A DNA stretch of 64,000 nt from Stenotrophomonas maltophilia (GCA_900113425.1 FOZF01000004.1:248001-312000), one strand, 5' to 3'; counted from the stretch's first letter, positions 18,000-27,209 are shown. Program-made: numbers and translations. The notes: generated from the letters alone by a model not told the origin.

Positions 18000-18028
18000 A
18001 TGACACCGGTTACCAACGTCGCTAGAAT
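18000..18028 (+). promoter_or_regulatory. kduI promoter with LacI operator over the -35
   Basis: ATGACA (18000-18005), a 17-base spacer and TAGAAT (18023-18028) each match the sigma-70 hexamers at 5 of 6 positions. The operator TGACACCGGTTACCA (18001-18015) covers the -35, so binding would occlude polymerase. This is the best copy of the island operator. Confidence 0.72.
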
Positions 18029-18036
18029 CCCCCTGA

Positions 18037-18933
<897 letters not shown>

Positions 18934-19013
18934 GTCCTGCCTGGCCGCCGCGCATGCGTGCCGGTGGCCGTTCGCCTGCATCACGCACGCCTCTACCAAG
19001 GAACGCACACGCA

Positions 19014-19769
19014 ATGGCCAATCCCTTCAGCCTGGAAGGCAAAGTCGCTCTGGTAACCGGTGGTAATACCGGTCTGGGCCAAGGTATCGCGGTTGCGCTG
19101 GCCGCCGCCGGCGCCGATGTCGCCGTGGCCGGCATCGCGCCGCCCACCGAAACCATCGAGAAGATCACCGCACTCGGCCGACGCTGCCTGGCGGTGGAAG
19201 CCAACCTGATCAGCATCGAGCCGGTCGAGCGCGTGGTGCGCGAAACCATCGAGGGACTGGGTGGTCTGGATATCCTGGTCAACAACGCCGGCCTGATCCG
19301 CCGCGCCGATGCGGTGGACTTCAGCGAGCAGGACTGGGATGACGTGATGAACGTCAACATCAAGTCCGCGTTCTTCATCTCGCAGGCCGCTGGCCGCCAC
19401 TTCATCGAACAGGGCCACGGCAAGATCATCAACATCGCCTCGATGCTGTCGTTCCAGGGCGGCATCCGGGTGCCGTCGTACACCGCCAGCAAAAGCGGCA
19501 TCGCCGGCATCACCCGCCTGCTGGCCAACGAATGGGCCGGCAAGGGCATCAACATCAACGCGATTGCGCCGGGCTACATGGCCACGGACAACACGGCCGC
19601 GCTGCGTGCCGATGCCGACCGCAACAAGGCGATCCTGGATCGCATTCCGGCCGGCCGCTGGGGCACGCCGGAGGATCTGGCCGGCGCGGCGGTATTCCTG
19701 GCATCCAGCGCATCGGATTACATCAACGGCGCCGTGCTGCCGGTCGATGGTGGCTGGTTGGCGAGGTAA
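19014..19769 (+). CDS. kduD: 2-dehydro-3-deoxy-D-gluconate 5-dehydrogenase
   Basis: A short-chain dehydrogenase (251 residues) that reduces 2,5-diketo-3-deoxygluconate to KDG with NAD(P)H. It has the cofactor motif TGGNTGLGQG, the structural NNAG, and the catalytic Ser in ASMLS with the YTASK Tyr-Lys pair. The start at ATG 19014 matches the family start MANPFSLEGKVALVTGG. It is 80 bases downstream of kduI and supplies the substrate of KdgK. Confidence 0.93.
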   Translation: MANPFSLEGKVALVTGGNTGLGQGIAVALAAAGADVAVAGIAPPTETIEKITALGRRCLAVEANLISIEPVERVVRETIEGLGGLDILVNNAGLIRRADAVDFSEQDWDDVMNVNIKSAFFISQAAGRHFIEQGHGKIINIASMLSFQGGIRVPSYTASKSGIAGITRLLANEWAGKGININAIAPGYMATDNTAALRADADRNKAILDRIPAGRWGTPEDLAGAAVFLASSASDYINGAVLPVDGGWLAR

Positions 19770-19779
19770 CCGCAGGGTG

Positions 19780-19804
19780 GGTGCGGACGACCTGGGTCCG
19801 CACC
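19780..19804 (+). repeat. GGTGCGGAC/GTCCGCACC hairpin
   Basis: A perfect 9-bp stem with a 7-base loop, 10 bases after the kduD stop. It has the layout of the dispersed 'GGGTGCGGAC' intergenic hairpins; a related pair is found at 47331-47381. Confidence 0.6.
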
Positions 19805-19818
19805 GTTTCCAGACGGCG

Positions 19819-19835
19819 GCCGGGCGTGGCCCGGC
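19819..19835 (+). repeat. SMAG-like palindrome
   Basis: GCCGGGC-gtg-GCCCGGC, a perfect 7-bp stem with a 3-base loop. It ends 5 bases before the GGAGG ribosome binding site (19841-19845) of the next gene, so it could affect its translation or RNA stability. Confidence 0.6.
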
Positions 19836-19853
19836 TCCACGGAGGTTCCGGCG

Positions 19854-20954
19854 ATGCGCCACCTGTTGCTGTTGTTGCTGCTGTCGTGCACCACCGCGCA
19901 GGCGGCGCCGGTGCGGGTGTTCATCGCCGGTGACTCCACCGCGGCCGAGTACGGTCCCGAGCGCGCGCCACAGGCGGGCTGGGGCCAGGCCCTGCAGAGC
20001 TACCTCGATCCGGCGCGGTTGGAAGTGCGCAACCACGCCCGGGGAGGTCGCAGCACGCGCAGCTTCATCGATGAAGGCCGCCTGGATGCGATCGTCACCG
20101 AGCTGCGCCGCGGCGATGTGCTGCTCATCCAGTTCGGCCATAACGACGCGAAGTTCGAGGATCCCACGCGCTATACCGATCCGGACAGCGACTATCCGCG
20201 CCTGCTGATGCGTTACGTGCAGGTGGCGCGCGACAAGGGCGCCACGCCGATACTGGTCACGCCGGTGGCGCGGTTGCTGTATGACTTCGGTTCGCTGCTG
20301 GATACGCACGCGCGTTACACGCGGGCGATGCAGCAGCTGGCCGCGCACGAGCACGTTGCCCTGATCGAACTCAACGACCGCAGCACGCGCTGGCTACGCG
20401 CGCTGGGCGAACAGGGCGCACGCCCATACTTCCTGTTCGTGCCCGAGCAGGGCAAGGCCGACGGCACCCACTTCAGCGTGGCTGGCGCCAACGCCGTCGC
20501 CTGCCTGGTGCTGCGCGAATGGATGGTGCTGCAGCCGGAGCTGGAAGACGCACTCGTGCGCGACATCGACTGTGACGTGAGCGCGACGGCGGGGCAGGGC
20601 GGGCAACCGGCGCAACCCTCGCGCGTGGTCCATGAGCATGACGTCGCCATCCGCCAGCCCGGCCCGCATGGTGGCGCCGGGCCGACCACGGCCTATCCGT
20701 TCTTCGCCGGAGAGAAGGACCTGCCGTTCGTGCTGCGCAAGCGCGTACTGCACAAGGGTGCAGGCATCGGACTGCATCCGCAGCACAAGGACGAGATCTA
20801 CTACATCGTCAGCGGACGCGGCAGCTACGTGCTGGACGGAACGCAGTACGACGTCAGCGCAGGCGATGCCCTGCTGACGCGCAAAGGCAGTTCGCATGCA
20901 CTGCAGCAGGTGGGTGACGAGGATCTGGTGCTGCTGCTGGCATACCCGCGCTGA
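19854..20954 (+). CDS. Exported rhamnogalacturonan acetylesterase-like protein fused to a cupin
   Basis: A protein of 366 residues with a signal peptide (LLLLLLLSCTTAQA). Residues about 18-235 are an SGNH/GDSL esterase of the rhamnogalacturonan-acetylesterase type: Ser28 in GDSTA, the block II glycine in GGRST, Asn97 in GHND, and Asp203/His206 in DGTHFS. Residues about 285-366 form a separate cupin with candidate metal ligands His308, His311, Glu314 and His348. Fusion of these two modules is unusual. The esterase would remove acetyl groups from pectic backbone sugars; the cupin could be a sugar-binding domain or a KdgF-like uronate-opening domain. GGAGG lies 8 bases before the start. It is the third gene of the kduI operon. 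Confidence 0.85.
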   Translation: MRHLLLLLLLSCTTAQAAPVRVFIAGDSTAAEYGPERAPQAGWGQALQSYLDPARLEVRNHARGGRSTRSFIDEGRLDAIVTELRRGDVLLIQFGHNDAKFEDPTRYTDPDSDYPRLLMRYVQVARDKGATPILVTPVARLLYDFGSLLDTHARYTRAMQQLAAHEHVALIELNDRSTRWLRALGEQGARPYFLFVPEQGKADGTHFSVAGANAVACLVLREWMVLQPELEDALVRDIDCDVSATAGQGGQPAQPSRVVHEHDVAIRQPGPHGGAGPTTAYPFFAGEKDLPFVLRKRVLHKGAGIGLHPQHKDEIYYIVSGRGSYVLDGTQYDVSAGDALLTRKGSSHALQQVGDEDLVLLLAYPR

Positions 20955-20988
20955 CCCGTGGAGCCGGGCGTGGAGCCGGCCCTACGGG
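20955..20988. repeat. SMAG-like palindrome between convergent genes
   Basis: CCCGTGG and CTACGGG form outer arms around GCCGG and CCGGC inner arms. It lies between the esterase-cupin gene and the convergent phhA stop and may serve both 3' ends. Confidence 0.5.
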
Positions 20989-21001
20989 TGCCCCTGCCGC
21001 C

Positions 21002-21895
21002 TCACACGTCGCCGCCGTCGGCCCAGCCTTCGCCGGTTCCCTTCTGGAACACACGGTCGTCGGCCTGCACGTCACCGGCCCGCAGGTGCTGCTGCTCGGC
21101 CAGCGAGGCATAGATCGGAGTGAAGTCCGGCGACGTCGCCTGCATCAGCTGCTCGAAGCTGTCGATGACGAAGTAGGTCTTCTGGAAGGTATCGATGCGA
21201 TAGCGCGTGCGCATGATGCGCTGCAGGTCGAAGCCGATGCGGTTGGGCGCGGCCGATTCCAGCGAGTACAGCGATTCGCCCTTTGACGAGACGATACCGG
21301 CGCCGTAGATGCGCAGGCCATCCGGGGTGTCGATCAGGCCGAACTCCACCGTGTACCAGTACAGGCGCGTGAGGTTCTGCAGCGCCTCCGGGCCGATGGC
21401 GTGGGCTTTGACACCGCCACGGCCGTAGGCCTCCATGTAATCGGCAAACACCGGATTCATCAGCAGCGGCACGTGGCCGAACAGGTCGTGGAACAGGTCC
21501 GGCTCGGCGATGTAGTCGATCTGGTCGGGGCGACGGATCCACCACGTGACCGGGAAGCGGCGGTTGGCCAGGTGGTCGAAGAAGTCCAGCTCCGGCAGCA
21601 GCCCCTCCACGCCCACCAGCGTCCAGCCGGTGGCTGCGCCGAGCACTTCGTTCAGCTGGTCGAAGCGCGGAATCATGTGTGCGCTCATGCCCATCTCGTC
21701 CTGTGCGTCCAGGAACTCGCGGCACGCACGGCCGACCAGCAGCTCGCGCTGGCGCTGGTACAGCGTGCTCCACGTCGCGTGGTCATCGGCGCTGTAGGTG
21801 TCCCACGGCTGCTCGACGAGCGCGGTGGTGTACACCGGCACGTAGCCCTTGTCGGTCTGCTGGTGTTCGACGCGGCGGGGCTGGGCGGGATCCAT
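21002..21895 (-). CDS. phhA: Phenylalanine 4-monooxygenase
   Basis: A pterin-dependent iron aromatic amino acid hydroxylase (297 residues) that converts phenylalanine to tyrosine. The iron ligands are His136 and His141 in HDLFGH, with Glu184 in YTVEFGL. Length matches bacterial PhhA, which lacks the animal regulatory domain. A GGAG precedes ATG 21895. It is divergent from an Lrp-family regulator with repeated TTGC/GCAA half-sites between them. The partner phhB is not in this window. It is probably the first step of phenylalanine catabolism. Confidence 0.95.
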   Translation of the reverse strand: MDPAQPRRVEHQQTDKGYVPVYTTALVEQPWDTYSADDHATWSTLYQRQRELLVGRACREFLDAQDEMGMSAHMIPRFDQLNEVLGAATGWTLVGVEGLLPELDFFDHLANRRFPVTWWIRRPDQIDYIAEPDLFHDLFGHVPLLMNPVFADYMEAYGRGGVKAHAIGPEALQNLTRLYWYTVEFGLIDTPDGLRIYGAGIVSSKGESLYSLESAAPNRIGFDLQRIMRTRYRIDTFQKTYFVIDSFEQLMQATSPDFTPIYASLAEQQHLRAGDVQADDRVFQKGTGEGWADGGDV

Positions 21896-21941
21896 GGGAC
21901 GCTCCTTGAAGGGATGTCCACGATGCTAGGGCAGGGCGGGC

Positions 21942-22019
21942 GCAACAGGGTTGCAAAAGTTGCGCGGAATGACCTTGCTGGCGCAATATCCTTGCGTACT
22001 CACCATGTTGCGGGGCAAC
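21942..22019. promoter_or_regulatory. TTGC/GCAA inverted repeats between phhA and the Lrp gene
   Basis: The 125-base divergent region holds GCAACAGGGTTGC (21942-21954), TTGCGC with GCGCAA (21960-21965 and 21981-21986), and TTGCGGGGCAA next to the Lrp start. Such symmetric half-sites suit a dimeric Lrp-type regulator controlling both genes. Confidence 0.45.
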
Positions 22020-22020
22020 A

Positions 22021-22506
22021 ATGGCCGGAGAAGTCCAGTTCGATCGCACGGATATACGCCTGCTGGCCGAAATCCAGCGGGATGGTCGCGCCACCAATGC
22101 CGAGCTCGCGGCACGGGTGAACCTCTCCCCCTCCGCCTGCCTGCGCCGCCTGCAGCGGCTGGAGAGCGAGGGTGTGATCGTCGGCTACGGCGCACGCCTG
22201 GAACCCCGGCAGCTGCGGCTGGGCCTGCAGGCGTTCGTGCGGGTGCAACTGGAAAAGCACGACCAGGCGGCCATCGCGCATTTCGTGGACAGCGTGCAGG
22301 GCTGGGATGAAGTGGTGGCCTGCCATGCGCTCACCGGCGACATGGATTACCTGCTGCACGTCTACGTACGCGACCTCGAGCACTTCTCGCGCTTCCTGCT
22401 GGACCGCCTGCTCAATGCCGGTGGCGTGGCCGATGCCAATTCCAGCTTCGTGCTGCGCACGGTGAAGGGCTTCCAGGCGTTGCCGCTGTCGCAGCTGGAA
22501 CCCTGA
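22021..22506 (+). CDS. Lrp/AsnC-family transcriptional regulator
   Basis: A 161-residue regulator with an N-terminal helix-turn-helix (ATNAELAARVNLSPSACLRRLQRLE) followed by a RAM/AsnC ligand-binding domain (ACHALTGDMDYLLHVYV). Proteins of this class usually sense an amino acid. Its divergent pairing with phhA suggests that it activates phenylalanine hydroxylase in response to phenylalanine or tyrosine. It starts at ATG 22021, directly after a GC-rich inverted repeat. Confidence 0.9.
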   Translation: MAGEVQFDRTDIRLLAEIQRDGRATNAELAARVNLSPSACLRRLQRLESEGVIVGYGARLEPRQLRLGLQAFVRVQLEKHDQAAIAHFVDSVQGWDEVVACHALTGDMDYLLHVYVRDLEHFSRFLLDRLLNAGGVADANSSFVLRTVKGFQALPLSQLEP

Positions 22507-22530
22507 GCAGCGGTCAGCGCGGGCGAGGGC

Positions 22531-23523
22531 TCAGCACTTGTCCTTGCGCCCCATCAGCCTGCCCAGCCGCGAGGTCTCCTCGCACTTCGGCGCGGCCACC
22601 GGCGGCGGTGCCAGCGCGGCGGCGCGCGCCTTCTGCAGCTGCTGGATCTTCGCGCGGATCTGCGGCATCGCGGCCATCGCCGCCTTTTCTCCCTCCAGGA
22701 TCGCGGTCCCGCGCTGGCTGAAATCAGCCGCACCGATATCCAGCACGCGCGGGCGGATCACGACGTCGGCGCGGGCCAGTTCCTGCTCGCCCAGGCGCTG
22801 GCCCATGATCGCGATCGACTGGTTGACGATGCCGAGCATGTCGGTCGGTGCCTTGCCACTGGCCTTGCTGGAGATGTCCACGGCGATCACGAAGTCGGCA
22901 CCGAGCTGGCGCGCGGCATCGACCGGCACCGGGCTGACAACGCCACCATCGACGTAATTGCGGCCGCCGATCTTCACCGGCTCGAACACGCCGGGGATGC
23001 TGCTGGACGCACGGACGGCCTGGCCCACGTTGCCGCGCACGAAGATCGCGCGTTCACCGGTTTCGAGCTGGGTGGCGACGGCGGCGAACGGCTTCTTCAG
23101 GCGCTCTGCCGGACGGTTGGCGACCTGTTCGTTGACGTAGTCCTGCAGCTTCTGGCCCTGCACCAGCCCGCCGGAGAACAGGCGCACATCGCGGATGCTG
23201 GCTTCATCCAGCGCGACGGCCCGGCTCTGCATCTGGAACGCATCCATGCCGCTGGCGTACAACGCACCGACCACGCTGCCGGCGCTGGTACCGGACACCA
23301 CCACCGGCTCGAAACCGTTGGCCTCGAGCATCTTGATCACGCCGATGTGGGCAAAGCCCTTGGCCGCACCGCCGCCCAGCGCGATGCCGATCTTCACCGG
23401 CTTGGCCTGCGGCACCACGGCCGGCGCCGGCGGCGGCGCCGGACGCACCGGATCGCCACCGCAACCGGCCAGCAGGCCAAGCAGGGCAACGGACAGCAGC
23501 ACGCGGGGACGGAACAGGCTCAT
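22531..23523 (-). CDS. Patatin-like phospholipase lipoprotein
   Basis: A 330-residue RssA/NTE-type patatin. The start at 23523 gives a lipoprotein signal (SVALLGLLAGC), followed by a Pro/Ala linker. The catalytic dyad is Ser in GTSAGS and Asp in DGGVVSP; the oxyanion loop is GGGAAKGFAH. It is thus likely a membrane-anchored periplasmic serine lipid hydrolase. An alternative ATG at 23568 would add 15 residues that do not resemble a signal peptide. Confidence 0.88.
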   Translation of the reverse strand: MSLFRPRVLLSVALLGLLAGCGGDPVRPAPPPAPAVVPQAKPVKIGIALGGGAAKGFAHIGVIKMLEANGFEPVVVSGTSAGSVVGALYASGMDAFQMQSRAVALDEASIRDVRLFSGGLVQGQKLQDYVNEQVANRPAERLKKPFAAVATQLETGERAIFVRGNVGQAVRASSSIPGVFEPVKIGGRNYVDGGVVSPVPVDAARQLGADFVIAVDISSKASGKAPTDMLGIVNQSIAIMGQRLGEQELARADVVIRPRVLDIGAADFSQRGTAILEGEKAAMAAMPQIRAKIQQLQKARAAALAPPPVAAPKCEETSRLGRLMGRKDKC

Positions 23524-23627
23524 CGGCAATGCGCTCGCGGCGCCGGATTCAGGGAAGGGCGCCAGCATACCGAAGCCACGGCGGGCCGGGCAGGGCAGGA
23601 CGACGCCCTATTCATGGACCGCCATGG

Positions 23628-23695
23628 GTAGCGCCGGACCCTGCCCGGCGGGCAGTTCAGGGCCGCTGCGCTCGCCGGGCATGGCCCGGCACTAC
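23628..23695. repeat. SMAG dimer (inverted pair)
   Basis: The left copy runs from GTAG at 23628 through GCCGG...CCCGGC (to 23649). The right copy is GCCGGGC-atg-GCCCGGC followed by CTAC (23674-23695). GTAG and CTAC at the outer ends mark a head-to-head pair of the S. maltophilia-type element. It fills the gap between the patatin gene and the AIM24 gene. Confidence 0.75.
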
Positions 23696-23705
23696 CCGCG
23701 GACGA

Positions 23706-24728
23706 TCAGAACCGGTTGTCGCCGTCGAGGATGCGGCCGATGCCGCCCAGCACCGAGCCTTCGCCGCGGTTCTGCCCACCTCCCTGCGGCGCGGCCATCC
23801 ACATCCGGCCGGCCAGGCGCGAGAACGGCAGCGATTGCAGCCAGACCTTGCCCGGTCCGGTCAGGGTTGCCAGGAACACGCCCTCGCCACCGAACACCAT
23901 GCTCTTGATGCCACTGACGCGGCGCACGTCCATGTCCACCGTCGGGTGGTAGGCCACCACGCAGCCGGTATCGACGTCCAGCCGCTCGCCGGCGGCCAGC
24001 TCGCGCTCGACCACACAGCCTCCGGCGTGGATGAACACCCAGCCATCGCCTTCCAGCTTCTGCATGATGAAGCCTTCGCCGCCGAACAGGCCGGTCATGA
24101 TCTTGCGCTGGAACTGCACGCCGATCTGCACGCCGCGCGCCCCGGCCAGGAAGCTGTCCTTCTGGCAGACCAGGCGGCCGCCGTGCTGGTCCAGCTTCAT
24201 GGCCAGCACGGTGCCGGGGTAGGGCGCGGCGAAAGCGACCTTGGCCTTGCCCTGCCCGGTATGCGTATAGAGCGTGGCGAACAGGCTCTCGCCGGTCAGC
24301 ACGCGTTTGCCGGCCGACATCAGCTTGTCCATGATGCCGCCGCCCTGGCCGCTGTGCGTGCCGTCGCCGAATACGGTATCCATCTGCACCGAGGCGTCCT
24401 TGAACATCAGTGCGCCGGCTTCGGCGATGGCGCTCTCGCCGGGATCCAGCTCGATCTCCACGAACTGCATCTCATGGCCGACGATGCGGAAGTCGATGTC
24501 GTCGGCCCGGCCCCGCGCAGGCCCGCCCGGCACGGGTGGCGGCGTGTTGGGCATGCCCGGGGCGGGTGCCTGCAGCTCGGGCACCTCGGCGAGGGCGGTC
24601 CAGCCGCTCATGCCCTGGCACCAGGCCAGCGCGCGGGGGTTGGCCTGCGCGTAGCGGCGCGCGGCTTCGTCATCGAGCGGCCCGATGCGGTCGGCCTGGG
24701 CGGAGGAATGGAAGTACCACTGGGTCAT
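23706..24728 (-). CDS. GYF_2-AIM24 family protein (TIGR00266-like)
   Basis: A cytoplasmic protein of 340 residues. The N-terminal ~50 residues form a GYF_2-like domain (WYFHSSAQADRIGPLDDEAARR); a Pro-rich linker follows; residues about 78-310 match the AIM24/DUF124 beta-helix family (FVEIELDPGESAIAEAGALMFKD, later GEGVFLATLTGPGKVWLQSLPFS). The cellular role of bacterial AIM24 proteins is poorly known. ATG 24728 is chosen because the extension upstream is low-complexity and outside the domain. Confidence 0.82.
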   Translation of the reverse strand: MTQWYFHSSAQADRIGPLDDEAARRYAQANPRALAWCQGMSGWTALAEVPELQAPAPGMPNTPPPVPGGPARGRADDIDFRIVGHEMQFVEIELDPGESAIAEAGALMFKDASVQMDTVFGDGTHSGQGGGIMDKLMSAGKRVLTGESLFATLYTHTGQGKAKVAFAAPYPGTVLAMKLDQHGGRLVCQKDSFLAGARGVQIGVQFQRKIMTGLFGGEGFIMQKLEGDGWVFIHAGGCVVERELAAGERLDVDTGCVVAYHPTVDMDVRRVSGIKSMVFGGEGVFLATLTGPGKVWLQSLPFSRLAGRMWMAAPQGGGQNRGEGSVLGGIGRILDGDNRF

Positions 24729-24844
24729 GGCGGTGCGTCGGGTCGGGGTGGGAAGCCCGAGTCTAGCGACCCTCCCCGGTGGCCCGCGACCGCGCCATGA
24801 ACAGCGGCCATTTGCGGCGCAGGTGCTGTATTGCAACAATTATC

Positions 24845-24863
24845 TGGTAGCGCCGTTTTACCA
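24845..24863. promoter_or_regulatory. TGGTA/TACCA inverted repeat before a receptor gene
   Basis: TGGTA (24845-24849) and TACCA (24859-24863) are separated by 9 bases, 25 bases before the receptor start. It could be a regulator site; it is not the same motif as the uronate-island operator, although the outer TACCA half is shared. Confidence 0.3.
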
Positions 24864-24887
24864 CCCCTCCAAACACAGCCTACCGCC

Positions 24888-27155
24888 ATGTCCCCGACCC
24901 GCACTTCCCGCGGCCGTATTCCGGTCGCGCGTCCCCTCGTTGTCGCTCTCTCCGCCCTGCTGCCGCTGGTCGCAGCCGCCCAGGAAACCCCCGCCACCAA
25001 GGATCCGGTCGCGCTCGATACCCTGCAGGTGACGGCCCAGCGCCGCGTCGAGAACGCCAAGGACGTGCCAGTCGCGATCACCGCGATCCAGGGTGAGAAG
25101 CTCGATGTGCTCGGCTCGGCCGGCGACGACATCCGCTTCCTGGCCGCGCGCGTACCCAGCCTCAACATCGAATCGTCCTATGGCCGTGCCTTCCCGCGCT
25201 TCTACATGCGCGGCCTCGGCAACACCGACTTCGACCTCAATGCCTCGCAGCCGGTCTCGCTCGTGTACGACGACGTGGTGCAGGAAAGCCCGCTGCTGAA
25301 GGGCTTCCCGTTGTTCGACCTGGCCAACGTGGAAGTGCTGCGTGGGCCGCAGGGCACCCTGTTCGGCCGCAACACGCCGGCCGGCGTGGTCAAGTTCGAT
25401 TCGGCGCGTCCGTCGCAGGATGCCGATGGCTACATCCGCGTCGGCTACGGCAGCTACAACAGCTGGAACGTGCAGGGCGCCTACGGCGGCCCGCTGACCG
25501 ACCGCTGGTCGGCACGCGTTTCGGCGATCTACCAGCGCCGCGACGACTGGGTCGACAACACCCGCGTCGGCGCGCCCAACAGTGGTTTTGAAGGCTATGA
25601 CGAGGCCGCCGGCCGCGTGCAGTTCCTGTATGAGGGCGACGATTTCGAAGCCCTGTTCAACCTGCACAAGCGCAAGCTCAACGGCACCGCCCGCCTGTTC
25701 CGCGCCAACATCATCCAGAAGGGCAGCAACGCGCTGGTCGAGAACTTCGACCGCGACAAGGTGGCCAACGACGGCGTGAACTTCTCCGACCTGGAAACCT
25801 GGGGCGGCAGCGCGCGCCTGCAGTGGAACCTCGGCTCGGTGACCCTGCACTCCATCACCGGCTACGAAACTGCCGAATCGCTCAACCGTGGCGATATCGA
25901 CGGTGGCTACGGTGCTTCGTTCCTCGGCGCCGGCAATTACGGCCCGGGCTTCATTCCGTTCCCGTCCGAATCGGCCGATGGCCTGCCGCACCACCGCCAG
26001 TGGACCCAGGAATTCCGCGTGGAATCCAATGAGTGGGGCCGCTTCGACTGGCAGGCCGGTGTCTTCTACTTCGATGAAGACGTCACCATCGACAGCTTCA
26101 ACTACGACTCGCTGACGCCGGGCAATCCGCAGACCGGCCATGCCGTGCAGAGCCAGCGCAACAAGGCGTGGGCGGTGTTCGCATCGGGCGACTTCGATGT
26201 CACCGACCGCTTCAAGCTGCGCGCCGGCGTGCGCTACACGCAGGACAAGAAGGACTTCACCGCGCGCGTGCTGCAGGCCGTGCAGGGCGGCACCCCGGTG
26301 AGCGGGCCGTACCTGGCCAACACCGACGTCGATGACGTCAGCTGGGATGTCAGCGGTGTGTACAAGCTGACCGACAACGTCAATGCGTATGCGCGCGTGG
26401 CCAAGGGCTTCCGCGCGCCGTCGATCCAGGGCCGTCTGGCCTTCGGTGGCGTGTCGCAGGCCGATTCCGAGAAGGTGATCTCGTACGAAGCAGGCATCAA
26501 GGCCGACCTGTTCGATCGCCGCGCCCGCCTGGGCTTCAGCGTGTTCCGCTACGACGTCGACGGCCAGCAGCTGATCGCGGTCGGCGGCAGCAACAATACC
26601 GCCACCCTGCTCAACGCCGACAAGACCATCGGCCAGGGTGTGGAGCTGGACCTGGAAGCCTACCTGGCCGACAACGTCCTGCTGACCCTGGGCAGCAGCT
26701 ACAACGATACCGAGATCAAGGACGGAAATCTGGCTGTTGCGATCTGCGGCGGTGGCTGCACCATCACCGATCCGACCACGGTCATCAACGGCGGCACTTA
26801 CGCCCTGGTCAACGGCAATCCGCTGCCGCAGGCGCCGAAGTGGATCCACAACATGACCCTGCGCGTGGGCTTCCCGCTCACCGATGGCAGCGAGCTGTAC
26901 GCCTACACCGACTGGGCCTACCGCAGCCCGGTGAACTTCTTCATCTACGAGTCGCCGGAGTTCCGCAGCCGCAGTTCGCTGGAAGGCGGCCTGCGCCTGG
27001 GCTACAACTGGGAGTACGGCCAGTACGACGTGGCGGTGTTCGGTCGCAACCTCACCAACCAGACCCGCGTGGTCGGTGCGATCGACTTCAACAACCTGAC
27101 CGGCTTCCTCAACGAGCCGCGGACCTGGGGTGTGGAGTTCACCGCGAAGTTCTGA
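24888..27155 (+). CDS. TonB-dependent receptor
   Basis: A 755-residue outer-membrane receptor: signal peptide (RPLVVALSALLPLVAAAQE), TonB-box-like LDTLQVTAQR, a plug with VPVAITAI, FYMRGLG and VEVLRGPQGTLFGRNTPAGVV, and a barrel ending in EFTAKF. The plug motifs resemble the siderophore/FyuA-like and Caulobacter-type class. No neighbouring uptake genes reveal the ligand. ATG 24888 starts the signal peptide; a short in-frame extension from 24831 is less plausible. A 12-bp stem hairpin follows the stop. Confidence 0.88.
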   Translation: MSPTRTSRGRIPVARPLVVALSALLPLVAAAQETPATKDPVALDTLQVTAQRRVENAKDVPVAITAIQGEKLDVLGSAGDDIRFLAARVPSLNIESSYGRAFPRFYMRGLGNTDFDLNASQPVSLVYDDVVQESPLLKGFPLFDLANVEVLRGPQGTLFGRNTPAGVVKFDSARPSQDADGYIRVGYGSYNSWNVQGAYGGPLTDRWSARVSAIYQRRDDWVDNTRVGAPNSGFEGYDEAAGRVQFLYEGDDFEALFNLHKRKLNGTARLFRANIIQKGSNALVENFDRDKVANDGVNFSDLETWGGSARLQWNLGSVTLHSITGYETAESLNRGDIDGGYGASFLGAGNYGPGFIPFPSESADGLPHHRQWTQEFRVESNEWGRFDWQAGVFYFDEDVTIDSFNYDSLTPGNPQTGHAVQSQRNKAWAVFASGDFDVTDRFKLRAGVRYTQDKKDFTARVLQAVQGGTPVSGPYLANTDVDDVSWDVSGVYKLTDNVNAYARVAKGFRAPSIQGRLAFGGVSQADSEKVISYEAGIKADLFDRRARLGFSVFRYDVDGQQLIAVGGSNNTATLLNADKTIGQGVELDLEAYLADNVLLTLGSSYNDTEIKDGNLAVAICGGGCTITDPTTVINGGTYALVNGNPLPQAPKWIHNMTLRVGFPLTDGSELYAYTDWAYRSPVNFFIYESPEFRSRSSLEGGLRLGYNWEYGQYDVAVFGRNLTNQTRVVGAIDFNNLTGFLNEPRTWGVEFTAKF

Positions 27156-27180
27156 TGCGGTCGCTGTACTGAGGCACTGC

Positions 27181-27209
27181 AGAAGGGCCGGCGCAATGCC
27201 GGCCCTTCT
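27181..27209 (+). terminator. Terminator-like hairpin after the receptor
   Basis: AGAAGGGCCGGC-gcaat-GCCGGCCCTTCT is a perfect 12-bp stem with a 5-base loop, 25 bases after the receptor stop and between convergent genes. There is no long T-run. Confidence 0.65.

Noticed and set aside
24858..26849. Antisense frame of 663 codons opposite the second receptor
   Set aside because: Same compositional shadow effect; no ribosome binding site and no recognisable domain, while the sense strand is a complete TonB-dependent receptor.
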